Positions 17,956-28,195 are shown, numbered from the stretch's first letter. The stretch is DNA of 64,000 nt from Knoellia aerolata DSM 18566 (GCF_000768695.1 NZ_AVPL01000007.1:1-64000); one strand, 5' to 3'. Notes: generated from the sequence alone by a model not told the origin. A program made the numbers and translations.

Positions 17956-20406
17956 TCAGCGGGGCGGACCGGCGATCCCCGTGATGATGGCGGAGGCCTG
18001 CACGCCCGAGCCGTCGCGGCGACCGGTCGCCTCGGGCAGCTCGATCGCCACCCCTCCGGCCCCGCTGGCCCGGGCCGGGGTGGCCCCGACCCACGCGAGG
18101 ACGAGCGTGTCCTCGCCCTTGAGGAAGCGGTGTGCCCGCACCCCGCCGGTGCCGCGGCCCTTGGCGGGGTACTCGGCGTAGGGCGTGGCCTTGATGGCGC
18201 CGGGCTGCGTGCCGGGCAGGGCGTCGGAGGAGCCGCTGGCCGTGACGACGACCGCCTCCCGGGACGGGTCGACGACGCCGAAGAAGGCGACCTGCTGGCC
18301 GGGGGTGACGCGGACCCCGGCGATGCCGCCGCCGCTGCGTCCCTGGGGACGCACGCCGCCGGCCGGGAAGCGCAGCAGCTGGGCGTCCGTCGTGACGAAC
18401 ACGAGGTCCTCGTCGCCGGTGACCACCTGGCCGGCGCCGACGACCCGGTCGCCGTCCCTCAGCGAGATGACCTCCCAGTCGTGCGCCTTGGGCTGGTCGG
18501 CGGTGACGCGTTTGACGACGCCCTGGGCGGTGCCGAGCGCGAGCCCGGGCCCGTCGGCCGCGAGCGAGACGATGCTGACCGGCTCCTCGCCGCGGGGCAG
18601 GTCGACGTAGGCGGCGAGGGGGGCGCCGCCGGACAGGCTCGGCGCGCCACCGAGCGGGGGCAGGGTGGGCAGCTCGAGGGCACTGATCCGGACCATCCGG
18701 CCCCGGCTGGTCACGAGTCCGACCTCGCCGCGGGCGGTCGTGCGGACTGCGGCGACGACGGCGTCGTGCTTGGCCCGCGGGCCCTCGACGGGGATCGGGT
18801 CGTCGGTGGAGGTGCGAGCGAGCAGCCCGGTCGAGGAGAGGAGCACCCAGCAGGGGTCGTCGGTGACCTCGAGGGGCGCGGTGGAGCTCACCGGGTTGCC
18901 GGCCGACTCGAGGAGCACCGTGCGGCGGGGGGTGCCGTGCTTCTTCGCGACGTCGGCGAGCTCGCTGGAGACGGTCCGCTGGAGCAGCTTCTCGTCGCCG
19001 AGGATGGCGGACAGCTCCTCGATCCGGGTCCGCAGCTCGTCGCGCTGGGTCTCGAGGTCGAGGCGGGAGAACTTCGTCAGCCGGCGCAGCTGGAGGTCGA
19101 GGATGTGGTTGGCCTGGATCTCGGAGAGGTCGAAGACGCTCATGAGCCGGGTGCGGGCCGTCGCGGTGTCCTCGCTCGTGCGGATGAGCTGGATGACCTC
19201 GTCGATGTCGAGGATCGCGACGAGCAGGCCCTCGACGAGGTGGAGCTGCGCCTCGGCCTTGGCGAGCCGGTGGGCGGTGCGTCGTCGGACGACGTCGATG
19301 CGGAACTCGACGTAGTGGCGGAGCAGGTCCTTGAGGCCGAGGGTCTGCGGCTGCCCGTCGACGAGGGCGACGCTGTTGATGCCGAACGAGTCCTCCATCG
19401 GCGTGAGCTTGTAGAGCTGCTCGAGGACCGCCTCGGGGTTGAAGCCGTTCTTGACCTCGATGACGAGCCGGAGCCCGTGCTTGCGGTCGGTGAGGTCCTT
19501 GACGTCGCTGACGCCCTGGAGCTTCTTGCCCTGGACGAGCGTCTTCATCCGCTCGATGACCTTCTCGGGACCGACGAGGTAGGGGAGCTCGGTGACGACG
19601 ATCCCGGCCCGGCGCGGTGTGATCTTCTCGATCCGCACCGTCGCGCGGGTCCGGAAGCTGCCCTTGCCCGTGAGGTAGGCGTCGCGGATGCCGTCGAGGC
19701 CGACGATCCGACCACCCAGGGGCAGGTCCGGGCCGGGGACGAACTTCATGAGGTCGTCGAGGCTGCAGTCGGGGTGCGCGATGAGGTGGCGGGCGGCACC
19801 GACGACCTCGACGAGGTTGTGCGGCGGCATGTTCGTCGCGAACCCGACCGCGATCCCGGCGACCCCGTTGACGAACAGGTTGGGGTAGGCGGCGGGCAGC
19901 ACGCCCGGTTGGAGCAGCTGGTCGTCGTAGTTCGGCACGAAGTCGACGGTGTCCTCGTCGAGGCCGGCCGTCATGACGAGCGCCGCGGCGGCGAGGCGGG
20001 CCTCGGTGTAGCGGGAGGCGGCGGGCCCGTCGTCGAGCGAGCCGAAGTTGCCGTGGCCGTCGACAAGGGGCAGGCGCATCGTGAACGGCTGGGCCATGCG
20101 CACGAGGGCGTCGTAGATGGCCGTGTCGCCGTGCGGGTGGTACTTGCCCATGACGTCGCCGACGACCCGGGAGGACTTCACGTGGCCGCGGTCGGGCCGC
20201 AGCCCCATCTCGCTCATCGAGTAGAGGATCCGACGCTGCACCGGCTTGAGGCCGTCACGGACGTCGGGCAGCGCCCGCGAGTGGATCACCGACACGGAGT
20301 ACTCGAGGAAGGCGTTCTGCATCTCGAGGCCGACGTCGATGTCGACGACGCGGCCGTCACCGACCGCGAGGTCGTCGGGAGGGGTGGTCGTCGTGCGCTT
20401 GGCCAT
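17956..20406 (-). CDS. parC: Type II topoisomerase A subunit (ParC/GyrA-like)
   Basis: 816 residues from the ATG at 20406 ([20 protein letters not shown]); a longer frame to 20637 is not conserved-looking. Winged-helix/tower core: [46 protein letters not shown], then the catalytic tyrosine in [11 protein letters not shown] (Y133). The coiled-coil tower follows ([23 protein letters not shown]). The C-terminal ~300 residues form beta-pinwheel blades that lack a clear GyrA box (QRRGGKG), which favours ParC over GyrA. Partner of the parE gene at 9491. Regulation is not visible. Confidence 0.9.
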   Translation of the reverse strand: MAKRTTTTPPDDLAVGDGRVVDIDVGLEMQNAFLEYSVSVIHSRALPDVRDGLKPVQRRILYSMSEMGLRPDRGHVKSSRVVGDVMGKYHPHGDTAIYDALVRMAQPFTMRLPLVDGHGNFGSLDDGPAASRYTEARLAAAALVMTAGLDEDTVDFVPNYDDQLLQPGVLPAAYPNLFVNGVAGIAVGFATNMPPHNLVEVVGAARHLIAHPDCSLDDLMKFVPGPDLPLGGRIVGLDGIRDAYLTGKGSFRTRATVRIEKITPRRAGIVVTELPYLVGPEKVIERMKTLVQGKKLQGVSDVKDLTDRKHGLRLVIEVKNGFNPEAVLEQLYKLTPMEDSFGINSVALVDGQPQTLGLKDLLRHYVEFRIDVVRRRTAHRLAKAEAQLHLVEGLLVAILDIDEVIQLIRTSEDTATARTRLMSVFDLSEIQANHILDLQLRRLTKFSRLDLETQRDELRTRIEELSAILGDEKLLQRTVSSELADVAKKHGTPRRTVLLESAGNPVSSTAPLEVTDDPCWVLLSSTGLLARTSTDDPIPVEGPRAKHDAVVAAVRTTARGEVGLVTSRGRMVRISALELPTLPPLGGAPSLSGGAPLAAYVDLPRGEEPVSIVSLAADGPGLALGTAQGVVKRVTADQPKAHDWEVISLRDGDRVVGAGQVVTGDEDLVFVTTDAQLLRFPAGGVRPQGRSGGGIAGVRVTPGQQVAFFGVVDPSREAVVVTASGSSDALPGTQPGAIKATPYAEYPAKGRGTGGVRAHRFLKGEDTLVLAWVGATPARASGAGGVAIELPEATGRRDGSGVQASAIITGIAGPPR

Positions 20407-20476
20407 GGGGCGGGGGTCTACCTCGGTGGTGTCGTGGTCTCGCGGACCTGCCGCGGGTCGATCACCGCATCCTCCC

Positions 20477-21127
20477 TCAGGGGCCTGACGTCCCCGACCC
20501 CGACTCGCCGAACCGCCCGTGGTGCAGGACCTCCGCGACCGGGCGCCGCCCCCGCCCGAGGGAAGGGCTCCGCACCCGCTCCGCCTCGTGCCCGAGCGCG
20601 ATGACACCGACGACCCGCCGGTCGGACGGAACGGCATACGCCGCCCTGAGCGCGTCGTGACGGGACCCGGGAACGCCGAAGAACAGGGCTCCGAGCCCGG
20701 CGTCGACGGCCCCGAGCAGCACGATCATCGCGGCCATCGCCGTGTCGGTGTCCCAGTACGGGATGGGCCAGCGGTCGAGGGAGCGGTCGGTCCACCCCTT
20801 GTCCGGCTCCGCGTAGCGGTCGAGGTAGGCCGTCGGGTCGGCGAGCATGACGAGCAGCACCGGGGCGGCCGACACCCCGCTCAGCCAGGGAGAACGCGCG
20901 TCGGGCTCGGTGGCCGTGCTGTCGCGGGTCACGTCCCAGAAGCGCTCACGGTCGGCCGCGTCGGTGAGCGCGAGGACGTCCCAGCCCTGGGTGTGCCCGG
21001 CGCTGGGGGCGCGCTGCGCCAGCCGGACGAGGCGCTCGACCGTGTCGAAGGGCACGTCGCGGTCGGGCCGGAAGCGTCGCACCATCCGGCGCCGCGACAC
21101 CGCGTCGATGAGATCCATGGTCGACAT
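20477..21127 (-). CDS. Nitroreductase-family FMN oxidoreductase
   Basis: 216 residues from the ATG at 21127 ([19 protein letters not shown]); ATGs at 21118 and 21151 are alternatives. Nitroreductase landmarks: the N-terminal SRRRMVRRF (FMN-phosphate-binding arginines), [20 protein letters not shown], and the C-terminal segment [18 protein letters not shown], then VGVIALGH. These enzymes reduce quinones, nitro compounds or related electrophiles with NAD(P)H. It is divergent from the GNAT-fusion gene with only about 22 bp between starts, so the promoters overlap the coding ends. Confidence 0.85.
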   Translation of the reverse strand: MSTMDLIDAVSRRRMVRRFRPDRDVPFDTVERLVRLAQRAPSAGHTQGWDVLALTDAADRERFWDVTRDSTATEPDARSPWLSGVSAAPVLLVMLADPTAYLDRYAEPDKGWTDRSLDRWPIPYWDTDTAMAAMIVLLGAVDAGLGALFFGVPGSRHDALRAAYAVPSDRRVVGVIALGHEAERVRSPSLGRGRRPVAEVLHHGRFGESGSGTSGP

Positions 21128-21149
21128 GGTGCCGTGCCACGATGTGCCC

Positions 21150-23813
21150 ATGAGCGAGGACGTCGAGCTGCCACCGGGCTACCCGGTGCAGTGGGAGGCC
21201 GACGTCGTGCTCCGTGACGGCAGCGTCGGCCACCTGCGCCCGATCCTGCCCACCGACGAGGAGAAGATCCACGCGTTCCACGCGCGGCAGTCGGACGAGT
21301 CGATCTACATGCGGTTCTTCGCGCCACTGCGGCGACTCTCCGACAAGGACGTCCACCGCTTCACCCACGTCGACTACGTCGACCGCGTCGCACTCGTCAT
21401 CACGGTGAGCGACGAGATCCTCGGCATCGGGCGCTACGACCGGATCGACGCGACCTCGGCCGAGGTCGCCTTCAACGTCAGCGACCACTACCAGGGTCGT
21501 GGCATCGGGTCGGTGCTGCTCGAGCACCTGGCCGCGATCGCGCAGGAGTTCGGCATCACCCGCTTCACGGCCGAGGTGCTGCCCCAGAACCGCAAGATGC
21601 TCACGGTGTTCTCGGAGGCGGGCTACGAGGTCAGCCGCAAGGTCGAGGACGGCATCGTCGCCCTGCACTTCGACATCGAGCCGACCGACCGCTCCAAGGC
21701 CGTCGCGATGTCGCGCGAGCACCGCGCCGAGGCGATCAGCGTCAGCCGGATCATGCGCCCGCGGATCGTCGCGGTCATCGGCGCCGGACGGTCCCCGAAG
21801 ACGATGGGGCACCACTTCCTCAAGAACCTCCTCGAGGCCGAGTTCACGGGCGAGGTCCACCCCGTCAACCGCAAGGCGAAGGCGATCCTCGGGCGGACGA
21901 CATACGACAGGATCGGTGACGTCCCCGGTCCGGTCGACCTCGCGGTCATCGCGGTCCCGGCGCCGAAGGTGCTCAAGGTCGTCGACGAGTGCGCGGAGGC
22001 GGGGGTCGCGGCGCTGCTCGTCGTCAGCGCCGGGTTCGGCGAGGGCGGGGGAGAGGGAGACGAGCTGCAGGCCGAGCTCGTGCGTCGGGTGCGCGGGTCC
22101 GGGATGCGCATCGTCGGGCCCAACTCGTTCGGGATCATCAACACCCACCCCGGGATGTCGCTCAACGCCTCGTTGTCGCCGACGATGCCCCCGGTCGGGC
22201 ACCTCGGCCTCTTCTCGCAGTCCGGCGCCCTCGGGATCGCCGTCCTCGCGTCGGCAGCCCGCCGCAACCTCGGGATCTCGACGTTCGCCTCGGCGGGCAA
22301 CCGGGTCGACGTCTCGGGCAACGACCTCATGCAGTACTGGATCGACGACGACGACACGCACGCCGTCGGCCTCTACCTCGAGTCGATGGGCAACCCGCGC
22401 AAGTTCTCGCGGATCGCGCGCAACCTCGGCCTCATCAAGCCGGTCATCGTCGTCCAGTCCGGCATCTCGGCGTACGGCACCCCGCCCGGGCACCGGGTCC
22501 GCCGGACGAAGGTGCGCCCGGCGGTGTTCGGCGCGATGCTCCGGCAGGCCGGGGTGGTGAGGGTCTCCAACGTCCACCAGCTCTTCGACGTCGCGCAGCT
22601 CGTCGTCCACCAGCCCCTGCCCGCCGGGCGGCGCGTGGCCATCGTCGGCAACTCGGCGGCGCTGGGTGCGCTGTCGGCCGGTGCAGTCGCCGGTCGCGGG
22701 CTCACCGTCACGCACGGGCCCGTGAGCCTGCCCTCGGACGCCACCCTCGAGGAGTTCCGGGACGTGCTGGCCACGGCCTTCGACGACCCCGACGTCGACT
22801 CGGTGATGACCTGCTTCATCCCCCCGATCGTCGCCCACGACGAGGACGTCACCGAGGCCGTGCGCGCCGCGGCCCGCGGGTCCGACAAGACCTGCGTCGC
22901 GACGTTCCTCGGGATGCGGGGCGTGGACTCCTCCACCCACATCGACGAGGGCGGCACCGGGCAGGCCATCCCGGTCTACGCGATGCCGGAGGACGCGGCC
23001 TACGCCCTCGCGAAGGCGACGAAGTACGCCGAGTGGCGCAACAAGGACCACGGCGTCCCGGTCGCCCCGGCGGGGATCAACCGGCGGGTGGCCGAGGACG
23101 TCGTCCACACGGTCCTGTCGGTGAGCCCCGAGGGCCGGCGCCTCAACCCGGACGAGACGCGGGCGCTGCTGACCGCCTACGGGATCGAGGTGTGGCCGTC
23201 CCGGCGGGTCACGACCGTCGAGGAGGCCGTCGAGGCGGCCGAGGAGATCGGCTACCCCGTGGTCCTCAAGTCGGCCGCTCCGATGCTGCGTCACCAGGGC
23301 GGGATCACCGGGGTCCGGGTCGACCTCGGCAACGCGCAGTCCGTGACCGAGGCGTGGATCTCGCTCCACGACCGGCTCTCGCCGCTCGCGGCCGGCCAGC
23401 TCGAGGTGCAGCGGATGGCGACCCCCGGTGTCGCGTGCCTCGTGTCGTCGGACGAGGACGCGCTCTTCGGGCCGGTGGTGAGCTTCGGGGTGGCGGGGCT
23501 GCCGACCGAGCTGCTCGACGACATCGCCCACCGCATCCCACCGCTCACCGACGTCGCCGTCTCGGAGCTCATCTCCTCGGTCAAGGCTGCGCCGGTGCTG
23601 CACGGGCACCGCGGCTCGACCCCGGTGCACCGCGCCGCGCTCGCCGACCTCATCGCCAGGGTGTCGGTCATCAGCGACGACATGCCGGAGGTGGTCTCGA
23701 TGCGGCTCAACCCGGTCAACGCGCACCCCGGGGGAGTCGAGGTGCTCGGCGCCGAGGTCACCGTGGCACCGATGGCCCGCCGCACCGACCCGGGGCGGCG
23801 CTCGCTCACCTGA
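21150..23813 (+). CDS. GNAT acetyltransferase fused to ADP-forming acyl-CoA synthetase-like domains (Pat-type)
   Basis: 887 residues from the ATG at 21150 (MSEDVELPPGYPVQW); a longer frame would run into the divergent nitroreductase. Order: N-terminal GNAT (~20-185; acetyl-CoA loop YQGRGIGSVLLEHLA), CoA-binding Rossmann domain (IVAVIGAGRSPKTMGHHFLKN), succinyl-CoA-ligase-like flavodoxin domains (IVGPNSFGIINTHPGMSLNA, FSQSGALGIAVLASAARRN), and C-terminal ATP-grasp (GYPVVLKSAAPMLRHQGGITGV). The family acetylates lysines in metabolic enzymes such as acetyl-CoA synthetase; in Salmonella Pat the GNAT is C-terminal, in Streptomyces PatA N-terminal as here. Whether the synthetase part is catalytic is not decided. 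Monocistronic or followed by the DUF5998 gene 48 nt later. Confidence 0.9.
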   Translation: MSEDVELPPGYPVQWEADVVLRDGSVGHLRPILPTDEEKIHAFHARQSDESIYMRFFAPLRRLSDKDVHRFTHVDYVDRVALVITVSDEILGIGRYDRIDATSAEVAFNVSDHYQGRGIGSVLLEHLAAIAQEFGITRFTAEVLPQNRKMLTVFSEAGYEVSRKVEDGIVALHFDIEPTDRSKAVAMSREHRAEAISVSRIMRPRIVAVIGAGRSPKTMGHHFLKNLLEAEFTGEVHPVNRKAKAILGRTTYDRIGDVPGPVDLAVIAVPAPKVLKVVDECAEAGVAALLVVSAGFGEGGGEGDELQAELVRRVRGSGMRIVGPNSFGIINTHPGMSLNASLSPTMPPVGHLGLFSQSGALGIAVLASAARRNLGISTFASAGNRVDVSGNDLMQYWIDDDDTHAVGLYLESMGNPRKFSRIARNLGLIKPVIVVQSGISAYGTPPGHRVRRTKVRPAVFGAMLRQAGVVRVSNVHQLFDVAQLVVHQPLPAGRRVAIVGNSAALGALSAGAVAGRGLTVTHGPVSLPSDATLEEFRDVLATAFDDPDVDSVMTCFIPPIVAHDEDVTEAVRAAARGSDKTCVATFLGMRGVDSSTHIDEGGTGQAIPVYAMPEDAAYALAKATKYAEWRNKDHGVPVAPAGINRRVAEDVVHTVLSVSPEGRRLNPDETRALLTAYGIEVWPSRRVTTVEEAVEAAEEIGYPVVLKSAAPMLRHQGGITGVRVDLGNAQSVTEAWISLHDRLSPLAAGQLEVQRMATPGVACLVSSDEDALFGPVVSFGVAGLPTELLDDIAHRIPPLTDVAVSELISSVKAAPVLHGHRGSTPVHRAALADLIARVSVISDDMPEVVSMRLNPVNAHPGGVEVLGAEVTVAPMARRTDPGRRSLT

Positions 23814-23861
23814 GCACATGGGCGGACGGGGCGGTCGGTGCCGTGCGGCAGAATGGCGGGT

Positions 23862-24479
23862 ATGAAGCCCTCGTTCGACGTCCCCACCCTGCCGGTGGAC
23901 CTCACCTCCGCGATCGAGCGGGCGGGCTACTACCCGGCGCTCGTCGGCGACGTCGTCTCGGCCGCGCTCGCCGGTGAGGAGGTGCGCTCGCACCTCGTCC
24001 ACCTCGAGACGACGTTCGACCGCGACGTCATCCGTCGCCACGTCACCGTCCTCGTGCTCACGCCGTCGCGGCTCGTCATCGCCCACGCCGACGACCACGC
24101 CGACGAGGGCGCGGGTGAGGCCGAGGGCGCGCCCGCCGGTGTCCCCGAGCAGGAGGTCGCCACCGCGACCACCGAGAGCATCCCGCTCTCCGCCGTGCGC
24201 GGGGTCATGCTGACCCACGTCGTCGAGGACCCCCAGAACTACGTCCCCGGGTCCCTCGGTCGCGAGCTCACGCTGACCCTCGGCTGGGGCGCCGTCAGCC
24301 GCGTCGACCTGCTCCCCGCGACGTGCGGGGAGCCGGGATGCGACGCCGACCACGGCTACGACGGCACCATCTCGAGCGACGACATCGCGTTGCGCGTCTC
24401 GGCCACGGCCGACGGCGACTCGGCGCTCCAGCAGGCCATCTCGTTCGCGCACGCCCTGTCGGCCTCGCTCGGCCGGTGA
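23862..24479 (+). CDS. DUF5998 protein
   Basis: 205 residues from the ATG at 23862 (MKPSFDVPTLPVDLTSAIERAGYYP). A soluble protein with no membrane segment. Conserved-looking pieces: ETTFDRDVIRRHVTVLVLTPSRLVIAHADDH, an acidic/Ala-rich insert of about 25 residues, a VRGVMLTHVVEDPQNY segment, TLTLGWGAVSRVDLLPA and a Cys pair (TCGEPGCDADHGYDG). This pattern fits an uncharacterised actinobacterial family annotated as DUF5998; a PH-like fold is my guess. Its stop overlaps the start of the next gene by 4 nt (GTGA), so the products may be co-expressed. Confidence 0.78.
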   Translation: MKPSFDVPTLPVDLTSAIERAGYYPALVGDVVSAALAGEEVRSHLVHLETTFDRDVIRRHVTVLVLTPSRLVIAHADDHADEGAGEAEGAPAGVPEQEVATATTESIPLSAVRGVMLTHVVEDPQNYVPGSLGRELTLTLGWGAVSRVDLLPATCGEPGCDADHGYDGTISSDDIALRVSATADGDSALQQAISFAHALSASLGR

Positions 24480-25648
24480 CGCCGAGCGCGCCGGTGCCGT
24501 CGTCCCGGGCTGCACCCGGACTCGCTCCCGCTCCGTCGTATGCCGCCGGCGGGCTCGGTGACGTCCTCCCGTCCGTCCTCGCCGCCCTGGGCGTCCCCGG
24601 CTCCGGGGCTCGCTGGGCGCTGGCACCGGCCCGCAGCGCCGTCGTCGTCCTCGTCGACGGTCTGGGCTACGACCTGCTGCGCCGCCGCGGCGGGCACGCC
24701 CCCTGGCTGCGCACCCTCTTCGCCGACGGGCTGCGGGTGGCCAGTGGGTTCCCGTCGACCACGCCCGTCTCGATGGGGTCCTTCGGCACGGGTCTGACCC
24801 CCGGATCGCACGGGCTGGTCGGGTTCGAGGTGCTCGTCCCCGGCGAGGACCGGCTGCTCAACGAGCTGTCGTGGGAGAACGGCCCCGTGCCCGAGCGCTG
24901 GCAGCCGCGCGCGACCTGCTTCGAGCGGGCCGTCGCCGGCGGCCTCGACGTCGCCCGGATCGGCCCGGCGTTCTTCGACGGGTCAGGGCTCACCCGCGCG
25001 GCCCTGCGGGGAGGGCGCTTCGTCTCCGCGAAGACCCTCGACGCCCGCGTCGACGCGACCCTCGCCCACGCACGGTCCCGCCCGGCGTCGCTGACCTACC
25101 TGTACTGGGGCGACCTCGACAAGGTCGGCCACGTCCACGGGTGCGAGTCGTGGCAGTGGGGCGACGAGCTCGAGACGATCGACCGCGCGCTGGCGCGGCT
25201 TGCGGACGGGCTGCCGTCCGACTGCTCGCTCACCATCACCGCGGACCACGGGATGGTCGACGTCCCGATGGCCAACCGCGTGGACGTCGCGTACGACTCG
25301 GAGCTCGCCGCGGGAGTGCGGCACACCGGCGGTGAGCCGCGGGCACCCCAGCTGTACTGCGAGCCGGGCGCCGTCGACGACGTCCTGGCGACGTGGCGGG
25401 CCCGACTGGGCGACGTGGCCTGGGTGCTGTCCCAGGACGAGGCGGTCTCGGGCGGACTCTTCGGTGCCGTCCACGACGACCACCTCGCCCGCATCGGTGA
25501 CGTCGTCGTCGCCATGCGCGAGCCGCACGCCGTCGTCGACTCGCGCCACCACCGCCCGGAGCTGCTGGCCCTCGTCGGCCTGCACGGCTCGCTCACCGAC
25601 GACGAGGTGCCGGTGCCGATGTTCCACGTCCCCGCGCGCGCGTCATAG
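24476..25648 (+). CDS. Alkaline-phosphatase-superfamily nucleotide pyrophosphatase/phosphodiesterase
   Basis: 390 residues from the GTG at 24476, which overlaps the previous stop. Metal and catalytic motifs of the nucleotide pyrophosphatase/phosphodiesterase group: VVVLVDGLGYDLL (first metal Asp), GFPSTTPVSMGSFGTGL (Thr nucleophile), YLYWGDLDKVGHVHG (Asp and His ligands), TITADHGMVDV (Asp-His ligands). It has no signal peptide, so it acts in the cytosol, which is unusual for the wider superfamily but typical of this actinobacterial subgroup. It probably hydrolyses a phosphodiester or pyrophosphate bond with two Zn ions. The substrate is unknown. Confidence 0.88.
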   Translation: MTPSAPVPSSRAAPGLAPAPSYAAGGLGDVLPSVLAALGVPGSGARWALAPARSAVVVLVDGLGYDLLRRRGGHAPWLRTLFADGLRVASGFPSTTPVSMGSFGTGLTPGSHGLVGFEVLVPGEDRLLNELSWENGPVPERWQPRATCFERAVAGGLDVARIGPAFFDGSGLTRAALRGGRFVSAKTLDARVDATLAHARSRPASLTYLYWGDLDKVGHVHGCESWQWGDELETIDRALARLADGLPSDCSLTITADHGMVDVPMANRVDVAYDSELAAGVRHTGGEPRAPQLYCEPGAVDDVLATWRARLGDVAWVLSQDEAVSGGLFGAVHDDHLARIGDVVVAMREPHAVVDSRHHRPELLALVGLHGSLTDDEVPVPMFHVPARAS

Positions 25649-25659
25649 GGTGTCGGCTC

Positions 25660-26337
25660 GTGGCTGAGCTGGTGTTCTTCTCCGGGACGATGGACTGCGG
25701 CAAGTCCACCCTCGCGCTCCAGATGGACCACAACCATCGGGCACGCCAGCGGGTCGGGCTGATCTTCACCAAGCTCGACCGGATGGGGGAGTCGGTGCTC
25801 TCCTCGCGCCTCGGCCTCTCGATGGAGGCCCACGAGGTCTCCGACGACCTCGACTTCTGGGACGTCGTCGTCGAACACCTCACCCACGGGCAGCGGGCCG
25901 ACTACCTCATCTGCGACGAGGCCCAGTTCTTCACCGCCGTGCAGATCGAGCAGCTCGCCCGGATCGTCGACGAGCTCGGCATCGACGTCACCTGCTTCGG
26001 CATCACCGCGGACTTCCGCACGGAGCTGTTCCCCGGGTCGAAGCGGCTCTTCGAGCTCGCCGACCGGGTCCAGGTGCTCCAGGTCGCGGCGCTCTGCTGG
26101 TGCGGCGCCCGGGCGACGCACAACGCGCGCATCATCGACGGCGTCATGGTCGTCGAGGGGGAGCAGGTCGTCGTCGGCGACACGGCGGCCGCGAGCGACA
26201 GCCTCGTCGAGTACGAGGTGCTCTGCCGCCGCCACTACATGCGCCGGATGAACAGCCACGCGGCGCGCCTCGCGTCCGCGACCCCGGACGTCCTGCCGTT
26301 CGACCTCGACGTGTGCGCGGTGCCTCCGCGCGACTGA
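25660..26337 (+). CDS. tdk: Thymidine kinase (class II)
   Basis: 225 residues. P-loop FFSGTMDCGKSTLALQMDHN near the N-terminus, catalytic/Walker-B-like DYLICDEAQFF, FGITADFRTELFPGSKRLFELAD, and a zinc-binding lasso from CWCGARATHNAR and CRRHY. These are the hallmarks of TK1-like enzymes, which phosphorylate thymidine to dTMP in pyrimidine salvage. Only 11 nt separate it from the preceding gene. The C-terminal ~30 residues are an actinobacterial extension. dut further right supports thymidylate supply by a separate route. Confidence 0.94.
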   Translation: MAELVFFSGTMDCGKSTLALQMDHNHRARQRVGLIFTKLDRMGESVLSSRLGLSMEAHEVSDDLDFWDVVVEHLTHGQRADYLICDEAQFFTAVQIEQLARIVDELGIDVTCFGITADFRTELFPGSKRLFELADRVQVLQVAALCWCGARATHNARIIDGVMVVEGEQVVVGDTAAASDSLVEYEVLCRRHYMRRMNSHAARLASATPDVLPFDLDVCAVPPRD

Positions 26338-26492
26338 CGCGGCCCTTTCCTTCTGATGTATGCCGTGTGCTCGTGGTCGTGGTCGCGGTCGTGGTCGCGC
26401 ACGGGGTCTCACCACCAACGGCGTTGTCCCGCAGGCCTGGTGACGGCCTTCGTCCACGGGTGACTGTCAGTGGTCGTCGGTAGGTTTCAGGT

Positions 26493-28109
26493 ATGGAGAT
26501 CGACGAGGCACTGCGGACACTGCGGGCGTCCACCGCCGCTGTCGCGCGCGCCTTGGCCGACACGGACCTCGCAGTGCTGTCGCGCGAGCAGCTGCTCGCG
26601 GTCGTCGAGGAGACGCACCGGTCGACGAACACCCTGGCCGGCGTGCAGACGGTCGCGGTGGCGCACGTCGCCGCGGTGGAGGACGTCGTCGACCGCAACG
26701 GCGGGTGGGTGCAGCAGCACCGCGGGCTGGGGCACCGGGCCCTCGACGCCCCCGAGCTCGTCGGGCCGATGCTGGGGATCACGGAGCAGGCTGCGGCGAC
26801 CCGGGTCGAGGTCGCGATCCACCAGGTGACCACGACCCCGCGGTTGGTCACGGAGATGGTGGCCGGCGACCTCGACGCGTGGAGGGCGCGGGTGGTGACG
26901 ACGGAGGTCGAGGTGTGCCCCGAGGGGGGTGCGCACGCGATCGTCGACGCGCTGGTGGCGCACTACGGCGCGCGGGGCGGGTGGGACGAGACCACGGGTC
27001 CGTTGCGCGCGCGGGTGCGGCGGATGATCGCGCGGGCTCACCCGAAGCTGGTGGCGGCGCAGGCCAAGGCGGTACGGGAGGGGCGCTCGGTGCGTCGCTC
27101 GCCGGCGACGATGGGGACCGACCACTGGGAGGCCGAGCTCCCGGTGGAGCAGTCGGCCCCGATGTGGCAGGCCGTCGACACCCTGGCGCGCACCCTGCGT
27201 CGTGCCGACCCCGACCTGACGCTGGCGCAGGCCCGCGCCGACGCACTGGCCCAGCTGGTCCTGGCGCAAGCCGACGTCACCGTCCACCTCCATGCGACCG
27301 TCCCGGCAGACCCCACCGACCCCGCGACAGGGGCTCCCGTTGAGCCGGGCGCGGCCACGGATGTGACCGATGACGGCTCGCGGCTGACCGAGGTCGGCGG
27401 GTTGGGGTCGACGGTGCCCACGCTGATGGACCTCGACCGCCTCGCAGCGGGTGCGTCGCTGGTGTCGTCGACGCCGCTGCTCTGTGACCCGGACACCGGC
27501 GCCGTCGTCGGTGGCGCCGTCCCGGCGTCGTTGGCGAAGCGTGCTCGCAAGGACGCCGCACGCCGCAGCGACGGGTATGTCGTCCCGCCGGACATGGCGC
27601 GCCTGGTCCGGCTCCGCGACGGGCGATGTCGGTTCCCGAACTGCTCCACCAACGCGATGTTCACCGACCAGGACCACGTCATCGCCTGGCCCGTCGGTGC
27701 CACCACGCCCACCAACCTCATGTGCCTGTGCCGCCGCCACCACCGCATCAAGCAGCGACGTGGGTGGACCGTCCGACTCGACCCCGACGGGACCGCGCAC
27801 TGGACCGACCCCACCGGCCGAAGGTCAACGACCCACCCCATCGACCACCTCGACCGCGCCACCGTCCCCCTCGCGTCCTCGACGTCACCTCCCGATGCCC
27901 CGACCAGGTGTGGCAGCGATCACGACGGGGAAGCACCGACCGGCTCAGCGGAGCGCTCGTCCCGGATGCGCGAGCTCGATGCTCGTGAGGTCCCGTCCTT
28001 GCTCGAGGACCACCTGTGGCGACAGGTCGAGCTGCTGGAACGGGACGGGGCGCCGACGCCGGTGACGCTGTGGTGGTCGCCCCGGACCACGGTGCAGCCA
28101 CCGTTCTGA
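26493..28109 (+). CDS. HNH endonuclease of the DUF222 / 13E12-repeat family
   Basis: 538 residues from the ATG at 26493. The N-terminal DUF222 domain is helical (LRASTAAVARALADTDLAVL, WVQQHRGLGHRALDAP, RVRRMIARAHPKLVAAQAK). The C-terminal HNH nuclease has zinc cysteines in CRFPNCSTNA, the catalytic stretch DQDHVIAWPVGATTPTNL (D392, H395) and LCRRHHRIK. After it comes a ~100-residue disordered, Pro/Thr/Arg-rich tail. In actinobacteria the family is strongly multicopy and its biological role is unsettled; homing or mobile behaviour has been proposed. No intron, intein or terminal repeats are visible around this copy. Confidence 0.9.
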   Translation: MEIDEALRTLRASTAAVARALADTDLAVLSREQLLAVVEETHRSTNTLAGVQTVAVAHVAAVEDVVDRNGGWVQQHRGLGHRALDAPELVGPMLGITEQAAATRVEVAIHQVTTTPRLVTEMVAGDLDAWRARVVTTEVEVCPEGGAHAIVDALVAHYGARGGWDETTGPLRARVRRMIARAHPKLVAAQAKAVREGRSVRRSPATMGTDHWEAELPVEQSAPMWQAVDTLARTLRRADPDLTLAQARADALAQLVLAQADVTVHLHATVPADPTDPATGAPVEPGAATDVTDDGSRLTEVGGLGSTVPTLMDLDRLAAGASLVSSTPLLCDPDTGAVVGGAVPASLAKRARKDAARRSDGYVVPPDMARLVRLRDGRCRFPNCSTNAMFTDQDHVIAWPVGATTPTNLMCLCRRHHRIKQRRGWTVRLDPDGTAHWTDPTGRRSTTHPIDHLDRATVPLASSTSPPDAPTRCGSDHDGEAPTGSAERSSRMRELDAREVPSLLEDHLWRQVELLERDGAPTPVTLWWSPRTTVQPPF

Positions 28110-28195
28110 ACCGCGTACGGGCTCCGCTGCAACGCCGAGGCCGGTGGCGGGGACGTCGGTGCGGCACGAACGCGGCTCGCCCTGCGCGGCGAGGC

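Noticed and set aside
20946-24626. Minus-strand frame of 1226 codons
   Set aside because: Shadow of the GNAT/synthetase fusion; Arg/Asp-rich without motifs.
26366-26404. Short GGTCGT/GGTCGC repeat tract
   Set aside because: Low-complexity stretch of about 40 bp in a noncoding gap; no clear period or function.
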